The position numbers and the translations under genes are program-made. This document shows, piece after piece, positions 25,001 to 32,943 of a stretch of 40,408 nt of DNA; the first letter of the stretch is position 1, and every line of letters begins with the position of its first letter. The stretch lies in contig NZ_JAMYBK010000037.1 in NCBI RefSeq assembly GCF_024127895.1, positions 1 through 40,408 of the forward strand. Reading direction: 5' to 3'. The DNA is from Pseudomonas guariconensis (GTDB lineage: Bacteria > Pseudomonadota > Gammaproteobacteria > Pseudomonadales > Pseudomonadaceae). Below the pieces are notes generated by a model. It worked only from the letters and a program-made list of their open reading frames with translations, searched no databases and was not told where the DNA came from.

Positions 25001-26617
25001 TCAGGACGCCAGCGCGGCAGGGTGCTGGCCGGGCTGGGGCTGCGGGTTGGCCTCGCTTTCGTCCTCGCCATCCAGGCGTACCAGGTGGGCGGGCACGCCG
25101 GTGCGTGCGCCCCAGTAGTAGATGCCCAGGGCACAGGCGGCCACGACCAGGGTGTCGAACGGGTGGCCGATCAGCCCCAGGCCGCCGAAACTGCCGAGCC
25201 ACGACAGCAGGATGGTCAGCGCGTAGAAGCCGATCAGCCAGGCCGACGAGCGCACTTGCTGGGCGAGGGACAGGTGCTGGGTGGGCACGAAACGGCCGCA
25301 CAGCAGGTACAGCACGAACATCACGATCTGCAGGGCGAGCAGCCAGGACACGGTGTTCCAGCCGGACCAGTAGACGATCAGCGCGGCGATGATGAACGAC
25401 AGCGGGCCCAGCACGGCCATGCCCTTGACCCGGAACGGACGCGCCATGTCGGGGGCGTTGCGACGCAGGGCCGCGACCGACACCGGTGCCACCGCGTAGC
25501 TCAGTACCAGCGCTGCCGAGACCACGTTGATCAGCGCTTCCCAGGAAGGGAAGGGCAGGGTCCAGAACACCGACAGGGCGAAGGTCAGCCACAACGCGGG
25601 GCGTGGAATGCCTGATTGTTCGTCGATGCGGGTGAAGACCTTGAAGAAGGTGCCGGTTTGCGCCCAGCCATAGACCACCCGCGGCGTGGCGTTCATGTAG
25701 ATGTTGCCGCAGCCGCTCGGCGAGATCACCGCGTCGGCCACCACCAGGTAGGCCAGCCAGCCCACCCCCAGCGCCAGGGCGATGTCGCGATAGGGCAGCG
25801 CCAGTTCCTTGGTCACGCCGGCCCAGCCGTTGGCCAGCATCTCGGTCGGCACGCTGCCAAGGAACGCCAGTTGCAGCAGCACGTAGATCGCGGTCGACAG
25901 CAGCACCGAGAGGATCAGTGCGATGGGAATGGTGCGTTGCGGGTTCTTCACTTCGCTGGCCACCGAGATGATCGGGGTCAGGCCCAGGTAGGCGAAGATG
26001 ATGCCGCCTGCGGAAACCGCCATTTCCACGCCGGACAGGCCGAACGGGGCGAAGCCCTGGGCCTCGAAGTTCTCTGGCTTGAAGAAGGTGAACAGCACGC
26101 CGATCACCAGCAGCGGCACGATGAACTTGAACACGCTGACCAGGTTGTTGGCCTTGGCGAAGGTCTTCACGCTGCGGTAGTTGAGCAGGAAGAACAGGCA
26201 TAGCAGGCCGAACTGCACCAGCCAGCCGAGAACGGTCGGATCGCTGGAGCCCGGTTGGGTCAGCGAGGGGAACCAGGCGGCGGCGTACTGGCGCGAGGCG
26301 ACCACTTCGATCGCCACCAGGCTGGAGAAGGCGATCAGGGTGATGAACCCCATCAGGTAGCCCAGCAGTGGCCCGTGGGAGTAGACCGGGTAGCGCACCA
26401 CGCCACCAGCACGGGGCAGGGCCGCGCCCAGTTCGCAATAGACGATGCCCAGCAACAGCACGGCGAAGCCGCCGAGGAACCAGGACAGGATGCCGGCCGG
26501 GCCGGCGATGGCTGAGACGTGGCTGGCGGCGAACAGCCAGCCCGAGCCGAAGATGGCGCCGAGGCCGATGAATGTGAGGTCCAGCAACGACAGCTGTTTC
26601 TTGAACTTGCCTGACAT
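25001..26617 (-). CDS. APC-family permease, predicted hydroxyproline importer
   Basis: Predicted 538-residue inner-membrane carrier with about 12 hydrophobic segments and a polar C-terminal tail (about residue 505 onward). FIGLGAIFGSGWLFAASHVS in helix 1 is the APC signature with the unwound glycine-rich substrate site. It is the first gene of the hydroxyproline operon and divergent from the PAS-AraC regulator, which points to import of hydroxyproline or a related imino acid. The equivalent P. putida gene (PP_1259, from memory) lies in the same order. The protein is clearly a permease; the substrate is inferred from context only. Confidence 0.88.
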   Translation of the reverse strand: MSGKFKKQLSLLDLTFIGLGAIFGSGWLFAASHVSAIAGPAGILSWFLGGFAVLLLGIVYCELGAALPRAGGVVRYPVYSHGPLLGYLMGFITLIAFSSLVAIEVVASRQYAAAWFPSLTQPGSSDPTVLGWLVQFGLLCLFFLLNYRSVKTFAKANNLVSVFKFIVPLLVIGVLFTFFKPENFEAQGFAPFGLSGVEMAVSAGGIIFAYLGLTPIISVASEVKNPQRTIPIALILSVLLSTAIYVLLQLAFLGSVPTEMLANGWAGVTKELALPYRDIALALGVGWLAYLVVADAVISPSGCGNIYMNATPRVVYGWAQTGTFFKVFTRIDEQSGIPRPALWLTFALSVFWTLPFPSWEALINVVSAALVLSYAVAPVSVAALRRNAPDMARPFRVKGMAVLGPLSFIIAALIVYWSGWNTVSWLLALQIVMFVLYLLCGRFVPTQHLSLAQQVRSSAWLIGFYALTILLSWLGSFGGLGLIGHPFDTLVVAACALGIYYWGARTGVPAHLVRLDGEDESEANPQPQPGQHPAALAS

Positions 26618-26870
26618 GGGGTCGCCTTCTTGTGGGTTATTGGATAGGCAGGTCTGATGTCACGTGATGCGGGCGCTCGTGCACCGCGTTCTTGTAGGTC
26701 TGTGGCGGCTTGCGTTGGCCATAGAGTGGACCGATCCGGGCGTGGGTTCTTGATGGTTTTCTGCAGCGTGGGTGACGAAATCGGCACAGTCCGCGGCTTC
26801 GTCATGGCGCAGTGGACACGGCCGGGCCCTTGCGGCAAGGTGCCAGGCGCAAGGTTGCCGGAGAACGCGA
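26618..26870. promoter_or_regulatory. Divergent promoter region of the hydroxyproline operon and regulator
   Basis: The 253-bp gap holds promoters for both directions. The clearest structure is a 7-bp inverted repeat, TGACGAA (26773-26779) and TTCGTCA (26798-26804), separated by 18 nt, a layout compatible with an AraC-type or dimeric activator. I cannot assign promoter boxes with confidence. Confidence 0.45.
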
Positions 26871-27647
26871 ATGAGGCAGGAGACACTGTCGATGCTTTAC
26901 CAGGGCTTCGATCGACATCGCCCGCAGTCGATCGAAGCCCTGTTGGTTGGCGTGGCACCGCTGTTGCCGCTGTTGGATGTCATCCCCGACGCGGCGATCT
27001 TCATCAAGGATGACCAGGCCCGCTATGTGCTGGCCAACCGCACGCTGGTGCAGCGCTGCGGGCTGAAGGCGTTGGCGCCGCTGTTGGGCAAGACCAGTGC
27101 CGAGGTCTTTCCGGCGCAGTTGGGGCCGGGCTACACCGAGCAGGATCGCCGGGTGCTCAGGCAAGGGGCAACCCTCGAGGACCAGTTGGAACTGCACCTG
27201 TATGGCAGCCGCGAACCGGGCTGGTGCCTGACTCACAAATGGCCGCTATACGACACCGCCGGCCAGATCATCGGCCTGGTGGGGATTTCCGTGGACCTGC
27301 AGGCCGCCACCGATACGCACCCGGCCTACCAGCGCCTGGCCGCTGTGGACGAGCATATCCGCCGGCATTTCAACCAACCGATCAGCCTCGGCGAGCTGAC
27401 CCGCATCGCCGGCCTCTCCGTCGCCCAGCTAGAGCGCTACTGCAAGCGGGTGTTCCACCTGACGCCACGGCAGATGATCCACAAGGCCCGGCTGGAGCAC
27501 GCGCACCGCCTGCTGCACACCGAACTGCCGATCACCGAGGTCGCCCTGCAGTGCGGCTATACCGACCACAGCGCCTTCAGCCGGCAGTTCAAGCAGCTGA
27601 CCGGCTTCACGCCCCGGCAGTATCGAGCGGCGACGGAGCAACGATGA
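26871..27647 (+). CDS. PAS-AraC transcriptional regulator of hydroxyproline use
   Basis: Predicted 258-residue regulator. Residues from about 38 to 140 form a PAS-type sensor (DVIPDAAIFIKDDQARYVLA, then ending near IIGLVGISVDLQAATD). The C-terminal about 95 residues are an AraC/XylS double HTH: ISLGELTRIAGLSVAQLERY, then ITEVALQCGYTDHSAFSRQF and GFTPRQYR. I chose the ATG at 26871 with GGAG seven bases before; the ATG at 26892 (MLYQGFDRHRP) also has AGGAG and gives a 251-residue protein. It is divergent from the hydroxyproline operon, matching the known P. putida arrangement, and likely activates it in response to hydroxyproline or an intermediate. The ligand is inferred. Confidence 0.88.
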   Translation: MRQETLSMLYQGFDRHRPQSIEALLVGVAPLLPLLDVIPDAAIFIKDDQARYVLANRTLVQRCGLKALAPLLGKTSAEVFPAQLGPGYTEQDRRVLRQGATLEDQLELHLYGSREPGWCLTHKWPLYDTAGQIIGLVGISVDLQAATDTHPAYQRLAAVDEHIRRHFNQPISLGELTRIAGLSVAQLERYCKRVFHLTPRQMIHKARLEHAHRLLHTELPITEVALQCGYTDHSAFSRQFKQLTGFTPRQYRAATEQR

Positions 27648-27654
27648 TCGTAAG

Positions 27655-27705
27655 CGGTGCAGGGTGTGGGAGCGGCCTTGTGTCGCGAAGCGGCCCTCTG
27701 GGGAA
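27655..27705. repeat. REP-like palindrome between convergent genes
   Basis: TGTGGGAGCGGCCTTGTGTC with GCGAAGCGGCCCTCTGGGG forms an imperfect hairpin of the second Pseudomonas REP type. It separates the AraC-type gene from the convergent bestrophin-like gene and may serve as a bidirectional terminator. Confidence 0.6.
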
Positions 27706-28605
27706 TCAACTGAGCACATGATCCACCGGCTCCAGCGCCGGTGGCAGTGGCTCATGCCCCAGTGCCGCCAGCACGTCGCGCTCGAGGGTGCGCACCAGGG
27801 CATCGGTCGGCAAATCGTTCTGGTCGCGGCCGAACGGGTCTTCCAGTTCGTTGCCGATGGCGTCCAGGCCAAAGAAGGTATAGCTGATGATGGTGGTGAA
27901 CAGCGGCGCCAGCCAGCCCAGTGGCCCGGCCAGGGCGAACGGCAGCAGCAGGCAGAAGATATAGATGGTGCGATGCAGCAGCAGGGTGTAGGGGAAGGGC
28001 AGCGGCGTGCCTTTGATCCGCTCGCAGGTGGCCTGGACGTCCGACAGCCCGACCAGTCGCTGCTCCAGCAGGGTATAGCGCCACTCGCTGATCTGCTGGC
28101 GCTCGGCCAGGCGCGCGCAGTGCTCGCCGACCTGGCGCAGGATACCGTCGCACAGGTTGTGCGGGCTGATGGCGTCGATATCGCTCAGCCAGGGCCGGGC
28201 GGCATGCAGCTCGTCTTCGCTGCGCAGGCGTGCGTTGAGGGCGTGGGCGAAGCCGCACAGGCTGCGCAGCAGCTCGGTACGCAGGCGTTCGTCGGCGATC
28301 GCCAGGCTTTCGCGGGCGAACGAGCGGACCTCGATGATCAGCCGGCCCCAGGCCTTGCGTCCCTCCCACCAACGGTCGTAGCAGGCGTTGTTGCGAAAGC
28401 TCATGAAGATCGACAGCGACAGCCCGAGCAGGGTGAACGGCGTCGCGCTGACCGGATAGGCAAAGGCCGGGAAGTGCCGCTCGGCCAGCACGATCAAGGC
28501 GGCCAGCAGGGTGACCATCAGGCAGCGCAGGGCGATGCGCTTGACGATCGATCCCTTGAGGGTGAACAGCAGGCGCAGCACATCGGGGCGGGGGTGGACG
28601 ATCAT
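27706..28605 (-). CDS. Bestrophin-like channel (UPF0187/YneE family)
   Basis: Predicted 299-residue membrane protein of the bestrophin family, which form pentameric ion channels. Early helices carry RIALRCLMVTLLAALIVLAE and PFTLLGLSLSIFMSFRNNAC; YDRWWEGRKAWGRLI and the C-terminal FGLDAIGNELEDPFGRDQND are family hallmarks, the last being the conserved GxELExPFG-D motif. I chose the ATG at 28605 (MIVHPRPDVLRLLFTLKGS), since upstream codons overlap moaA. It starts 20 nt downstream of the moaA stop, so the two are probably co-transcribed. The transported ion is not known; bacterial members studied conduct Na+, while animal ones conduct Cl-. Confidence 0.9.
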   Translation of the reverse strand: MIVHPRPDVLRLLFTLKGSIVKRIALRCLMVTLLAALIVLAERHFPAFAYPVSATPFTLLGLSLSIFMSFRNNACYDRWWEGRKAWGRLIIEVRSFARESLAIADERLRTELLRSLCGFAHALNARLRSEDELHAARPWLSDIDAISPHNLCDGILRQVGEHCARLAERQQISEWRYTLLEQRLVGLSDVQATCERIKGTPLPFPYTLLLHRTIYIFCLLLPFALAGPLGWLAPLFTTIISYTFFGLDAIGNELEDPFGRDQNDLPTDALVRTLERDVLAALGHEPLPPALEPVDHVLS

Positions 28606-28625
28606 GAGGTTCCAGAGGCGGCCGC

Positions 28626-29636
28626 TCAGCCGCCGGTCATGTTCATGAAGCGCAGGATCTGCACCTCGCCGCCGACCTCGAAGTGGTGGCGGTAGGGCTT
28701 GAGCTGCATGGCCTCGCGGATGGCCTTTTCCAGGCGCGCGCTGTCGCCGGGGTGGGCGCGCAGGACCTGCTTGAGGTCCATCGAGTGCTCGTTGCCCAGG
28801 CACAGCAGCAGGCGTCCCTCGACGGTCAGGCGCACGCGGTTGCAGGTGGCGCAGAAGTTGTGGCTGTGCGGCGAGATGAAGCCGACCCGGGTATTCACCG
28901 CTTCGGCCAGGCGCCAGTAGCGCGCCGGGCCCTGGGACGACTCGGCCGACTCGACCAGGGTGAAGTGCTCGGCCAGGCGCTCGCGGACTTCATCGCTGGA
29001 GCAGTAGGATTCGCCGCGTTCGTGCTCGCTGATCACGCCCAGGGGCATTTCCTCGATGAAGGAGATGTCCAGTTCACGGTCGATGGCGAAGCGCACCAGG
29101 TCGACGATCTCGTGGTCGTTGCGGCCCTTGAGCACCACGCAGTTGAGCTTGGTACGGCGAAAGCCTGCGTGGCGCGCGGCGTCGATGCCGGCGATCACCT
29201 GGTCGAGGTCGCCGGTGCGGGTCAGGCTGCGGAAGCGTTCGGCGTTCAGGCTGTCGAGGCTGATGTTCAGGCGCGAGACGCCGGCATCGAACAGCGGCCC
29301 GGCCAGGCGGACCAGTTGCGAGCCGTTGCTGGTCAGGCACAGTTCGCGCAGGCCTGGCAGGGCGGCGATGCGCTCGCACAGCCCGACGATGCCCTGGCGC
29401 ACCAGCGGCTCGCCGCCGGTCAGGCGGATCTTGCGGGTGCCCAGGGCGACGAAGCGCTCGGCCACCTGGTACAGCTCCTCGAGGCTGAGGATCTGTTGGC
29501 GCGGCAGGAACTGCATGTCTTCGGCCATGCAGTAGACGCAGCGGAAGTCGCAGCGGTCGGTGACCGACATCCGCAGGTAGTCGATTCTCCGGTTGAAGCC
29601 GTCGATCAGTGCCTGGGGGTTCTGTTCCACGTTCAC
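28626..29636 (-). CDS. moaA: GTP 3',8-cyclase MoaA (molybdenum cofactor step 1)
   Basis: Predicted 336-residue radical SAM enzyme. It makes (8S)-3',8-cyclo-7,8-dihydroguanosine 5'-triphosphate from GTP. The SAM cluster motif is Cys29, Cys33 and Cys36 (TDRCDFRCVYCMAED). The second, substrate-binding cluster is near the C-terminus in HNFCATCNRVRLTVEG followed by LLLCLG. The chain ends with MTGG, the diglycine tail needed for MoaA-MoaC function. The GTG at 29636 gives MNVEQNPQALIDGFNRRIDY; a GTG at 29630 or a TTG at 29681 are alternatives and no strong ribosome site is visible. It shares its upstream region with the divergent fdhF-like gene. MoaC, MoaD and MoaE are not in the window. Confidence 0.95.
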   Translation of the reverse strand: MNVEQNPQALIDGFNRRIDYLRMSVTDRCDFRCVYCMAEDMQFLPRQQILSLEELYQVAERFVALGTRKIRLTGGEPLVRQGIVGLCERIAALPGLRELCLTSNGSQLVRLAGPLFDAGVSRLNISLDSLNAERFRSLTRTGDLDQVIAGIDAARHAGFRRTKLNCVVLKGRNDHEIVDLVRFAIDRELDISFIEEMPLGVISEHERGESYCSSDEVRERLAEHFTLVESAESSQGPARYWRLAEAVNTRVGFISPHSHNFCATCNRVRLTVEGRLLLCLGNEHSMDLKQVLRAHPGDSARLEKAIREAMQLKPYRHHFEVGGEVQILRFMNMTGG

Positions 29637-29915
29637 GCTCGAATGAGGGGGTGAATTGAGCGGCGAGCTCGCCGCGGACAAGGTTCAAGCTATAACCTGC
29701 GGGCACCCCCGTCAAATCGCTTTCCCCTCTTATGCGATCAGCCCCGTCTATCACCCGTGCATGCCGCGCCCCCCGTGGTCTGCGCGCCATCATCGATACG
29801 GTTTATCGTGCCGTAGGGGATATCGATTGGACGCGCTCATACCAGGCTTCTTAGGCTGGCGAAAATACCGGGCGAGCGATCCGGTGACTTCTATGCCCGC
29901 GTGAGGATCCACCGC
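29637..29915. promoter_or_regulatory. Divergent promoter region, moaA and fdhF-like gene
   Basis: The 279-bp gap contains CGATACGGTTTATCG (29794-29808), an inverted repeat with 5-bp arms (CGATA/TATCG) and the T-N11-A spacing of a LysR box. It also contains ATATCGATTGGACGC (29820-29834), identical to the moaB upstream region, followed by AGGCTTCT. These are the best candidates for operator and promoter of the fdhF-like gene. Confidence 0.5.
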
Positions 29916-32246
29916 ATGAGCCAAGACGAACACATCAGGGACTACAAGGGCCCGGCTGCCGGCTGGGGCGCGCTCAAGAGCGTGACCAAGGCCTGGCTGG
30001 GCAGCGAGAATGCCTTCAAGAACCTGCGGGCCATGCTCAAGACCAACCAGAACGGTGGCTTCGACTGCCCCGGCTGCGCCTGGGGCGAGTCGCCGGAAAG
30101 CGACATGGTCAAGTTCTGCGAGAACGGCGCCAAGGCGGTGAACTGGGAAGCCACCGGGCGCTCGGTGGACCCGGCGTTCTTCGCCAAGTACAGCGTCAGT
30201 GCTTTGGCCGCGCAGACCGACTACTGGCTCGAGTACCAGGGCCGGTTGACCCACCCGATGCGTTACGACGCGGCCACCGACCACTATGTGCAAACCAGTT
30301 GGGACGAGGCCTTCGCCCTTATCGCCCAGCACCTGAACGCCCTGGAGTCGCCCGACCAGGCCGAGTTCTACACCTCGGGCCGGGCCAGCAACGAGGCGGC
30401 GTTCCTCTACCAGCTGTTCGTCCGTGCCTACGGCACCAATAACTTCCCCGACTGCTCGAACATGTGCCACGAGGCCAGTGGCGTGGGCATGAACAGCACC
30501 CTCGGGGTCGGCAAGGGCACCGTGGTGTTCCATGACCTGGAACTGGCTGACGCGATCTTCGTGATCGGCCAGAACCCCGGCACCAATCATCCACGCATGC
30601 TCGAACCGCTGCGCGAGGCGGTCAAGCGAGGTGCCCAGGTGGTGTGCTTCAACCCGCTCAAGGAGCGCGGCCTGGAGCGCTTCCAGCACCCGCAGCACCC
30701 GTTCGAGATGCTCAGCAACGGCGCCGAGCCGACCAACACCGTCTACTTCCGTCCGGCCCTGGGCGGCGACATGGCGGTGATGCGCGGTATCGCCAAGTAC
30801 CTCCTGCAGTGGGAGCGCGAGGCCCAGGCCAAGGGCGAGCCAGCGGTGTTCGACCATGCCTTCATCGCCGAGCACACCAGCGGTATCGACGCCTACCTGG
30901 CGGCGGTGGACGCCACGCCCTGGGCGCACATCATCGAGCAATCCGGCCTGAGCCAGGCCGAGATCGAGTTGGCCGCGCGCATGTACCGCAAGGCCGAGCG
31001 GGTGATCATGTGCTGGGCGATGGGCGTGACCCAGCACCGTCACTCGGTGCCCACCGTGCAGGAGATCGTCAACCTGCAACTGCTGCGCGGCAACGTCGGC
31101 AAGCCCGGTGCCGGCCTGTCGCCGGTGCGAGGCCACAGCAACGTGCAGGGCGACCGCACCATGGGCATCGACGAAAAGCCCCCGGTGCGTCTGCTCGATG
31201 CCCTCGAAAAGCGTTTTCACTTCAAGGTGCCCCGCGAACATGGGCACAACGCCGTGCTGGCGATCAAGGCCATGGAAGAGCAGCGCGCCAAGGTGTTCAT
31301 CGGCCTGGGTGGCAACTTCGCCCAGGCGACGCCGGACACCTCGCGCACCCATGCGGCACTGCGCAACTGCGACCTGACCGTGCACATCGCCACCAAGCTC
31401 AACCGCTCGCACCTGGTGACCGGGCGTGACGCGCTGATCCTGCCGTGCCTCGGCCGGACGGAAATCGACCTGCAGGCCGAGGGGCCGCAAGGCGTCACCG
31501 TGGAAGACACCTTCAGCATGGTGCACATCTCCCATGGCCAGTTGAAACCGCGCTCGCCGCATCTGCGCTCGGAGCCGGCGATCATCGCCGGCATGGCCAA
31601 GGCCACCCTGGGCAACCATCCGATCGACTGGGACTATGTCGTCGGCGACTATGCGCGTATCCGTGACTTGATCGCCGATGTCATTCCGGGCTTTGCCGAT
31701 TTCAACGCGCGCTTGCAGCATCCGGGCGGTTTCCACCTGGGCAACAGCGCGGCCGAACGTACCTGGCGCACCGCCAGCGGCAAGGCCCGCTTCACCGCCA
31801 GCCAGTTGCCCGAGCAACTGGTCAACGCCCAGGTGCTGGCCCGTGGCGACAAGCCGGACCTGATCCTGCAGACCCTGCGTTCCCACGACCAGTACAACAC
31901 CACCCTGTATGGCCTGGACGACCGCTACCGGGGCGTGTTCGGCCTGCGCGAGGTGGTGTTCGTCAACGAGGCGGACATCCGCCGCCTGGGCTTCGAGCCT
32001 GGCGAGCACGTGGACATGGTGTCGCTGTGGGAGGACGGGCGCGAGCGGCGGGTGTCGGGTTTCCGCCTGGTGCCCTACGACCTGCCCGAGGGCCAGGCCG
32101 CGGCGTACTACCCGGAGACCAACCCGCTGGTGCCGTTGGAGAGCTATGGCGAGGGGACCTACACGCCGACCTCCAAGTTCGTGGCGATCAAGCTGGAGAA
32201 GGCGCAGGCGGGGAACCGGATCGAGGCGGCGATCGCCGTGGAGTGA
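29916..32246 (+). CDS. FdhF/YdeP-family molybdopterin oxidoreductase (formate dehydrogenase alpha-like)
   Basis: Predicted 776-residue molybdopterin oxidoreductase of the YdeP/FdhF-like type. An N-terminal motif DCPGCAWGE (about 43-51) with a later Cys in KFCENGAKAV would bind an iron-sulfur cluster. NMCHEASGVGMNSTLGVGKG (about 185-204), GQNPGTNHPRMLEP and CFNPLKERGLERF are conserved cofactor contacts. There is no in-frame TGA selenocysteine codon. Canonical FdhF uses Cys or Sec at the active site, and YdeP-type proteins are poorly characterised, so the electron donor is uncertain. GAGGA lies eight bases before the ATG at 29916; the GTG at 29901 overlaps that site. It requires the cofactor made by moaA and moaB, which flank it loosely in this window. 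Confidence 0.9.
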   Translation: MSQDEHIRDYKGPAAGWGALKSVTKAWLGSENAFKNLRAMLKTNQNGGFDCPGCAWGESPESDMVKFCENGAKAVNWEATGRSVDPAFFAKYSVSALAAQTDYWLEYQGRLTHPMRYDAATDHYVQTSWDEAFALIAQHLNALESPDQAEFYTSGRASNEAAFLYQLFVRAYGTNNFPDCSNMCHEASGVGMNSTLGVGKGTVVFHDLELADAIFVIGQNPGTNHPRMLEPLREAVKRGAQVVCFNPLKERGLERFQHPQHPFEMLSNGAEPTNTVYFRPALGGDMAVMRGIAKYLLQWEREAQAKGEPAVFDHAFIAEHTSGIDAYLAAVDATPWAHIIEQSGLSQAEIELAARMYRKAERVIMCWAMGVTQHRHSVPTVQEIVNLQLLRGNVGKPGAGLSPVRGHSNVQGDRTMGIDEKPPVRLLDALEKRFHFKVPREHGHNAVLAIKAMEEQRAKVFIGLGGNFAQATPDTSRTHAALRNCDLTVHIATKLNRSHLVTGRDALILPCLGRTEIDLQAEGPQGVTVEDTFSMVHISHGQLKPRSPHLRSEPAIIAGMAKATLGNHPIDWDYVVGDYARIRDLIADVIPGFADFNARLQHPGGFHLGNSAAERTWRTASGKARFTASQLPEQLVNAQVLARGDKPDLILQTLRSHDQYNTTLYGLDDRYRGVFGLREVVFVNEADIRRLGFEPGEHVDMVSLWEDGRERRVSGFRLVPYDLPEGQAAAYYPETNPLVPLESYGEGTYTPTSKFVAIKLEKAQAGNRIEAAIAVE

Positions 32247-32287
32247 GAGCGTGGGCTGGCGGATCAGCCAAGTGGTGCTTTGAAGCC

Positions 32288-32305
32288 TGGGCTGCCAAGC
32301 GGCCC
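32288..32305. terminator. Hairpin between convergent fdhF-like and Lrp genes
   Basis: GGGCTGC-CAA-GCGGCCC forms a 7-bp stem with one G-T wobble, 40 nt after the fdhF-like stop and before the convergent Lrp stop at 32311. It may end both transcripts. Confidence 0.45.
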
Positions 32306-32310
32306 TCGTG

Positions 32311-32769
32311 TCACCGATGCACCGGATACGCCGTGGTGTACTTCATCTGCTCCATGGCAAAGCTGGACGTGATGTTCGACAGCCCGTCGGTGCTGGTGAT
32401 CAGCTTCTTGTAGAAGCGATCGTAGGCGGCGATGTCGCCCACCACTACCCGCAGCATGTAGTCCCAGTCCCCGGACATGCGGTAGACCTCCATCACCTCC
32501 TCGAAACCGGTCACCGTCGTGGCGAACTGCTCGAGCCAGGCACTGTCGTGGCGCTGGGTCTTGAGCTGGACGAACACCGTCAGGCCCAGGCCCAGGCGCT
32601 CGGGGTCGAGCAGGGCGACGCGGCGGCGAATATAGCCCTCGTCTTCCAGGCGCTTGACCCGCTTCCAGCAAGGGGTTGTGGACAGGTTGACGGCTTCGGC
32701 CAGGTCCTTGAGGGACATCGAGGCATCGCGCTGGAGCAGGGTGAGGATGTGCTGGTCGAAACTGTCCAT
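32311..32769 (-). CDS. Lrp/AsnC-family transcriptional regulator
   Basis: Predicted 152-residue Lrp/AsnC regulator. The N-terminal HTH is MSLKDLAEAVNLSTTPCWKR (about 17-36), followed by VKRLEDEGYIRRRVALLDPE. The C-terminal ligand-binding RAM domain begins at LGLTVFVQLKTQ and includes MSGDWDYMLRVVV. I chose the ATG at 32769 (MDSFDQHILTLLQ) as the natural start for the family. It is divergent from the trans-sulfuration enzyme gene, the same arrangement as MdeR-MdeA of P. putida, and likely senses a sulfur amino acid. Binding to that promoter is inferred. Confidence 0.9.
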   Translation of the reverse strand: MDSFDQHILTLLQRDASMSLKDLAEAVNLSTTPCWKRVKRLEDEGYIRRRVALLDPERLGLGLTVFVQLKTQRHDSAWLEQFATTVTGFEEVMEVYRMSGDWDYMLRVVVGDIAAYDRFYKKLITSTDGLSNITSSFAMEQMKYTTAYPVHR

Positions 32770-32943
32770 GTCGGTGAAGGGCTCGATGGAGAAAAAGGTT
32801 CTCCAGATTAGCCCAGTTGCAGAAACAAGAGAACGCTTGTGTGTCGCCAGTGACATGTTCGTTCCCCATACAACGAGGATGAGGGCGGATATGCGATAGT
32901 GGCGCCTTTCAACCTGCCTCGTTCCCAGTCAATGGACCCGATC

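Noticed and set aside
26820..26833. GG-N10-GC pattern resembling a sigma-54 promoter before the hydroxyproline regulator
   Set aside because: The surrounding bases match the consensus poorly, and GC-rich DNA gives this pattern often.
29916..32246. Possible selenocysteine formate dehydrogenase
   Set aside because: There is no in-frame TGA inside the gene, and the N-terminal CPGCAW pattern fits the YdeP-type branch. No selenocysteine insertion element is apparent.
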